From: CAVPDG01 sp963702535
Lineage (GTDB): Bacteria > Chloroflexota > Anaerolineae > Anaerolineales > UBA4823
Direction of reading: 5' to 3'
Assembly: GCA_963702535.1 (NCBI GenBank)
Contig: CAVPDG010000019.1
Coordinates: 1 to 37,139 of the forward strand
Length of the DNA stretch: 37,139 nucleotides
In this document: piece by piece, positions 34,578 to 37,139 of the stretch
Layout of the letters: each line of letters opens with the position of its first letter
How positions within the stretch are numbered: the stretch's first letter is position 1
Position numbers and translations under genes: made by a program
The notes under the pieces: generated by a model
The model's database searches: none
The model's input: only the letters and a program-made list of their open reading frames with translations
What the model was told of the DNA's origin: nothing

Positions 34578-34663
34578 TGAACTCTCCTCCACTTAAAATT
34601 GTTTGAACCGAAGTCTTTCATACAATACTCTTCTCCATTTGCTATCTGAACATGACAGACCAA
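34574..34663 (-). CDS. Possible 29-codon leader ORF coupled to the binding-protein gene
   Basis: A TTG at 34663 opens 29 codons (start LVCHVQIANGEEYCMKDFGS) whose TGA stop overlaps the ATG of the binding-protein gene (ATGA). Upstream, at 34666-34677, lies AAGGAGGTGATC, a 12-nt perfect complement of the usual 16S rRNA 3' end, with good spacing. Such a site would load ribosomes strongly and couple translation into the binding-protein gene. The peptide has no recognisable family and may be incidental. Confidence 0.3.
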   Translation of the reverse strand: MVCHVQIANGEEYCMKDFGSNNFKWRRVQ

Positions 34664-34688
34664 ACGATCACCTCCTTCGATTTCCTGG

Positions 34689-34714
34689 GGGATTTATCTG
34701 CTTGAGTAAATCCC
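34689..34714 (-). promoter_or_regulatory. Hairpin at the end of the permease gene
   Basis: GGGATTTA (34689-34696) and TAAATCCC (34707-34714) form an 8-bp stem with a 10-nt loop, starting at the permease stop codon. It is not followed by a T-run. It sits in the 137-bp gap before the highly expressed binding-protein gene and may be an mRNA processing or stabilising element. Confidence 0.4.
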
Positions 34715-35721
34715 TATGTCCTGCGTTTTCTGAATTGGTCAAGCACAACCGCCATAACGATAACGACGCCAATCGTGATGTTCTGCATGTAGATCGGCAT
34801 CTTGAGTAAGACGAAGGCATTGCGGATCACCGCCATGATCGCCGCACCGATGATCGCGCCGAGGATCGTGCCTTCGCCGCCTGCCAGGCTTGCGCCGCCG
34901 ATCACTGCGGCGGCAATGACATCCAGCTCGGTACCAGTGCCCAGGTTGGTCATCGCAGACTTGAGCAGCCCGGCGTTCATAATCCCCGCCAGCGCTGCTG
35001 CGCCGCCGGTGAGCGTGTAGACGAAGAGTCGCACCCGGCTCACGCGCACGCCGGAGAGGCGCGCCGCCTGCTCATTGCTACCCAGGGCGTAAATTTGCCT
35101 GCCCAATACGGTCTGGCTTAAGAACAGGGTAGCGACGACAACGAGGACCGCCATCTCGATCACCGAGAAAGGCACAATACCGATGTATCCGCCACCCAAA
35201 AAGTTCACCTGGGGATCACGCATGGGGATGTTGCTGGCGACCGAGCCCTGTAGCCCCCAGGATGCGGCAAAGGTCAGCCCGCGCGCCACGCTGTACATAC
35301 CCAGCGTGGCAATGAAGGGCGGGACTCGCAATCGCGTAATGACCAGTCCGTTGACCGCCCCGCACATCAGACCGACAACAATGCCGGTGAAAAATGCCAG
35401 CCAGGGCGACCAGCCGGCATAAGACATCTGGCGAGCCGTCATCATCGCTGATACCGCTGCAACCGAGCCTACCGAAAGGTCGATGCCGCCGCTCACGATC
35501 ACCATGGTCATGCCAATCGCCATGATGCCGATCGTGCTCATACTGCGCGCCACATTGAAGATGTTTTCATACGTCCAGAAATACGGGCTGGCAAAGTTCA
35601 TGAAGATACACAACACAATCAGTGCCAAAAATACGCCAAGCTCGCGCGTTCCGAAAATGACCTTCCATACAGATGTCCGCTTCTTTTCAACCGGCAAGGA
35701 TTCTGGGGTTGTTTCGCTCAT
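34714..35721 (-). CDS. Sugar ABC importer permease (RbsC/XylH type)
   Basis: The 335-residue protein is intact. A soluble start (MSETTPESLPVEKKRTSVWK) precedes eight or more membrane helices. Family signatures are SMSTIGIMAIGMTMVIVSGG, IDLSVGSVAAVSAMM, NGLVITRLRVPPFIATLGMY, LGRQIYALGSNEQAARLSGV and VIGGASLAGGEGTILGAIIG, the last with the loop that contacts the ATPase. It forms the channel for the sugar delivered by the tandem binding protein. It lies 27 bp after the ROK repressor gene, before the binding protein, which is an unusual order (binding protein first is more common). Confidence 0.93.
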   Translation of the reverse strand: MSETTPESLPVEKKRTSVWKVIFGTRELGVFLALIVLCIFMNFASPYFWTYENIFNVARSMSTIGIMAIGMTMVIVSGGIDLSVGSVAAVSAMMTARQMSYAGWSPWLAFFTGIVVGLMCGAVNGLVITRLRVPPFIATLGMYSVARGLTFAASWGLQGSVASNIPMRDPQVNFLGGGYIGIVPFSVIEMAVLVVVATLFLSQTVLGRQIYALGSNEQAARLSGVRVSRVRLFVYTLTGGAAALAGIMNAGLLKSAMTNLGTGTELDVIAAAVIGGASLAGGEGTILGAIIGAAIMAVIRNAFVLLKMPIYMQNITIGVVIVMAVVLDQFRKRRT

Positions 35722-35748
35722 CTGGCCTCCTTGTTGTTACGATGATGT

Positions 35749-36969
35749 CTATACCGATATCGGCTCTCGCAAGATATCTTCCAATACCAGGGCAATGGCG
35801 CCAATCAGGCAGGCATCGGTGCCATGCGCTGATGCTGCCACGCGCACGTTCTCACGGGCTGGGGTCAAGGCGTTTTCGCTGATCGTCTTTTCCACAATGG
35901 GTAGCAGGACAGAACTGGCGCGGTTCAGCGCCCCGCCCAGAACGATAAGCTCGGGATTGAACACGTTGACCAGATTGGCAACCCCGATGCCGAGTTGCGC
36001 CCCCACTTCCTGCAAAGCGCCGAGCGCCACCGCGTCGCCCTGGTCTGCCGCCTGGATCACGCTTTCAAACGTGATGCGTTCCAGGTCGCCCCCCACCAGG
36101 TCGCATAAAACAGACGGCGTCCCATTCTTCAATGTAACGCGAACCCGTCCTAAGACGGCACGTGGACCCACCTGAGTCTCCCAGCAGCCACGTTTGCCGC
36201 ATCCGCAAAGCTCCCCGTCCGGCACGATCGTCATGTGCCCCACTTCACCGGCATAACCCATACTGCCACGAAACAGCTTGCCATCCAGCACAATGCCGGC
36301 GCCCAGTCCGATGCCCGCGCTGAGATAGATAAAATTATTCACGCCTTGCGCCGCCCCGAAATAGAACTCGCCCAGCGCGGCTGCGTTGGCTTCGTTTTCC
36401 ACAAAGACGGGTAAATTAAACCGCTGCGACCAAATCAGCCGCAGCGGTACGTTATTCCAGTGCAAATTGGGGGCGAAGATCAGCTTTCCCTGGCGTACAT
36501 CGACCATCCCGGGCACTCCCACGCCAATGCCCAGCGGTCGCAGCCCCTGGCTCAGCCCAAAGTGCAAGGCATGCTGGGTCAGGCTGGCTGCCTGGTCCAG
36601 GATTGCGATCTGATCATCACTCGGGTCAGAGCACGCCTGCTCGCGCCATTGCACCTGGGCGATGAAATCGGACACGATAACCGAGATGCAATCCACGCCC
36701 AGCTCGATCCCGATGGCGAAGCCACCTTTGGGGTTCAGCTCCAACAGCATCCCCGGGCGTCCAACCTTGGCGCTTTGCAGATCCGTCTCCTGGATCAGCC
36801 CCTCTTCGATCAAGCTATTGACGATGATGGAAACTGTGCTGCGGTTCAATCCGGTGCGCGCGGCCAGCTCAGCGCGGGACAACGGAGCAAAACGGCGCAG
36901 CGCATCCAGCAGGATTGCGGTATTCATCTTGCGAATGAGTGCCTGGTCAGCAGTGGCAGTAGTAACCAT
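35749..36969 (-). CDS. ROK-family sugar-responsive repressor (XylR/NagC type)
   Basis: The 406-residue protein is intact. The N-terminal winged helix is seen at about residues 10-75 (LSRAELAARTGLNRSTVSII, VNSLIEEGLIQE, KVGRPGMLLELN). The ROK kinase-like sensor follows: IGIELGVDCISVIVSDF, GIGVGVPGMVDVRQG, VENEANAAALGEFYFGAAQG, the zinc motif GHMTIVPDGELCGCGKRGCW, and NPELIVLGGALN. The regulator is first in the operon it probably represses, with its own operator at 37000-37022. D-xylose or a metabolite of the pathway is the likely inducer given xylA and xylB downstream. Confidence 0.9.
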   Translation of the reverse strand: MVTTATADQALIRKMNTAILLDALRRFAPLSRAELAARTGLNRSTVSIIVNSLIEEGLIQETDLQSAKVGRPGMLLELNPKGGFAIGIELGVDCISVIVSDFIAQVQWREQACSDPSDDQIAILDQAASLTQHALHFGLSQGLRPLGIGVGVPGMVDVRQGKLIFAPNLHWNNVPLRLIWSQRFNLPVFVENEANAAALGEFYFGAAQGVNNFIYLSAGIGLGAGIVLDGKLFRGSMGYAGEVGHMTIVPDGELCGCGKRGCWETQVGPRAVLGRVRVTLKNGTPSVLCDLVGGDLERITFESVIQAADQGDAVALGALQEVGAQLGIGVANLVNVFNPELIVLGGALNRASSVLLPIVEKTISENALTPARENVRVAASAHGTDACLIGAIALVLEDILREPISV

Positions 36970-36999
36970 GAGCCTCTTAGATCAGCGTCAATCCAATTT

Positions 37000-37022
37000 G
37001 TTTGTTTGCAAGATAAACAAAC
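37000..37022. promoter_or_regulatory. ROK operator candidate
   Basis: GTTTGTTT (37000-37007) and AAACAAAC (37015-37022) form a perfect 8-bp inverted repeat with a 7-bp spacer. It overlaps the -10 box and start point of the promoter of the minus-strand operon, so binding would repress. A/T-rich arms with a short centre are usual for ROK repressors. Confidence 0.7.
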
Positions 37023-37049
37023 TATATACCCATTTTGTTCACTTGTCAG
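37021..37049 (-). promoter_or_regulatory. Sigma-70 promoter of the catabolic operon
   Basis: On the minus strand CTGACA (37049-37044) and TATAGT (37026-37021) are separated by 17 bp; each matches the consensus at five of six positions. Transcription would start about 45 bp before the repressor ATG and run through up to a dozen genes. A 10-bp palindrome, ATCTTAAGAT, lies just upstream at 37052-37061. Confidence 0.65.
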
Positions 37050-37073
37050 AAATCTTAAGATTAAGATGAGAAC

Positions 37074-37139
37074 TCAATGAGTCTGGTGACCCAACTCCAC
37101 CTTCAACGGCACGATCCCTGAAGTTATTTGCATTTCTTG
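37074..37139 (-). CDS. Possible C-terminus of an upstream gene cut by the window edge
   Basis: An open frame enters from the window edge and ends at TGA (37076-37074), giving QEMQITSGIVPLKVELGHQT plus His. It is in the same direction as the operon and ends 25 bp before its promoter. It is too short to assign. Otherwise nothing is seen here. Confidence 0.25.
   Translation of the reverse strand, partial: QEMQITSGIVPLKVELGHQTH

Noticed and set aside
1..37139. CRISPR array, tRNA, rRNA, phage or integrase genes
   Set aside because: No short regularly spaced repeats, no cloverleaf ending in CCA, and no phage or recombinase motifs were seen on either strand.

Overview
The window (about 37 kb, GC-rich) most likely comes from a Chloroflexota bacterium of the Anaerolineae type. 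I infer this from gene content only: lipoproteins with Thr/Pro/Ala-rich linkers, many TTG and GTG starts, and the mix of Wtp/Tup oxyanion uptake with Actinobacteria-type xylose genes. No rRNA or tRNA is present to confirm it. Roughly 30 single-base frameshifts interrupt otherwise well conserved proteins. Most are repaired by removing one extra base, and one is proven by comparing two 99% identical copies of the same segment. I therefore treat them as assembly errors and give whole-gene coordinates across them.

Region 1 (1-13.6 kb) is a molybdenum/tungsten island. A GntR regulator with a fused oxyanion-binding-protein-like domain faces a plus-strand operon of a three-domain sulfite-oxidase-fold lipoprotein, the tungstate-binding protein WtpA and the permease WtpB. 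There is no cognate ATPase beside it. Convergent to this is an ECF transporter operon: a DDTD-motif TiaS-like protein, a fused double ATPase, the T component, a membrane-anchored single sulfite-oxidase-fold protein and the S component. It starts next to a small unknown gene and a DUF134 regulator. That divergent interval holds a perfect sigma-70 promoter followed at its start point by a 22-bp perfect palindrome. Beyond it lies tupB-tupC-tupA-mosB. There the tungstate-binding protein TupA carries a C-terminal sulfite-oxidase-fold domain, and mosB encodes a molybdenum-storage-protein subunit. The same domain thus appears in three transport contexts, which makes this the best candidate for an undescribed system: uptake, capture and storage of W/Mo or of a pterin cofactor.

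Region 2 (13.7-18.9 kb) is a TetR-controlled drug/solute efflux operon of the YbhGFSR type: TetR, ABC-2 permease, HlyD-like fusion protein and two ATPases. It is followed by an aldo/keto reductase and, convergently, a truncated Crp/Fnr remnant.

Region 3 (20.4-37 kb, all minus strand) is a long catabolic operon transcribed from a promoter at about 37.04 kb whose -10 overlaps a ROK-type inverted repeat. Gene order is ROK repressor, sugar permease, tandem-duplicated sugar-binding protein, double ATPase, DUF4380-like protein, creatininase-family protein, xylose isomerase, xylulokinase, URO-D/MtaA-like protein, a desaturase-Rieske-NqrF-like reductase fusion, a PanB-like protein without the usual Mg ligands, and an AEC permease. 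The core imports and isomerises D-xylose or a related sugar. The last four genes suggest additional oxidative or one-carbon chemistry, for example O-demethylation of a methylated sugar as done by rhizobial MocDEF. Intercistronic hairpins flank the binding-protein gene and probably set its mRNA level.
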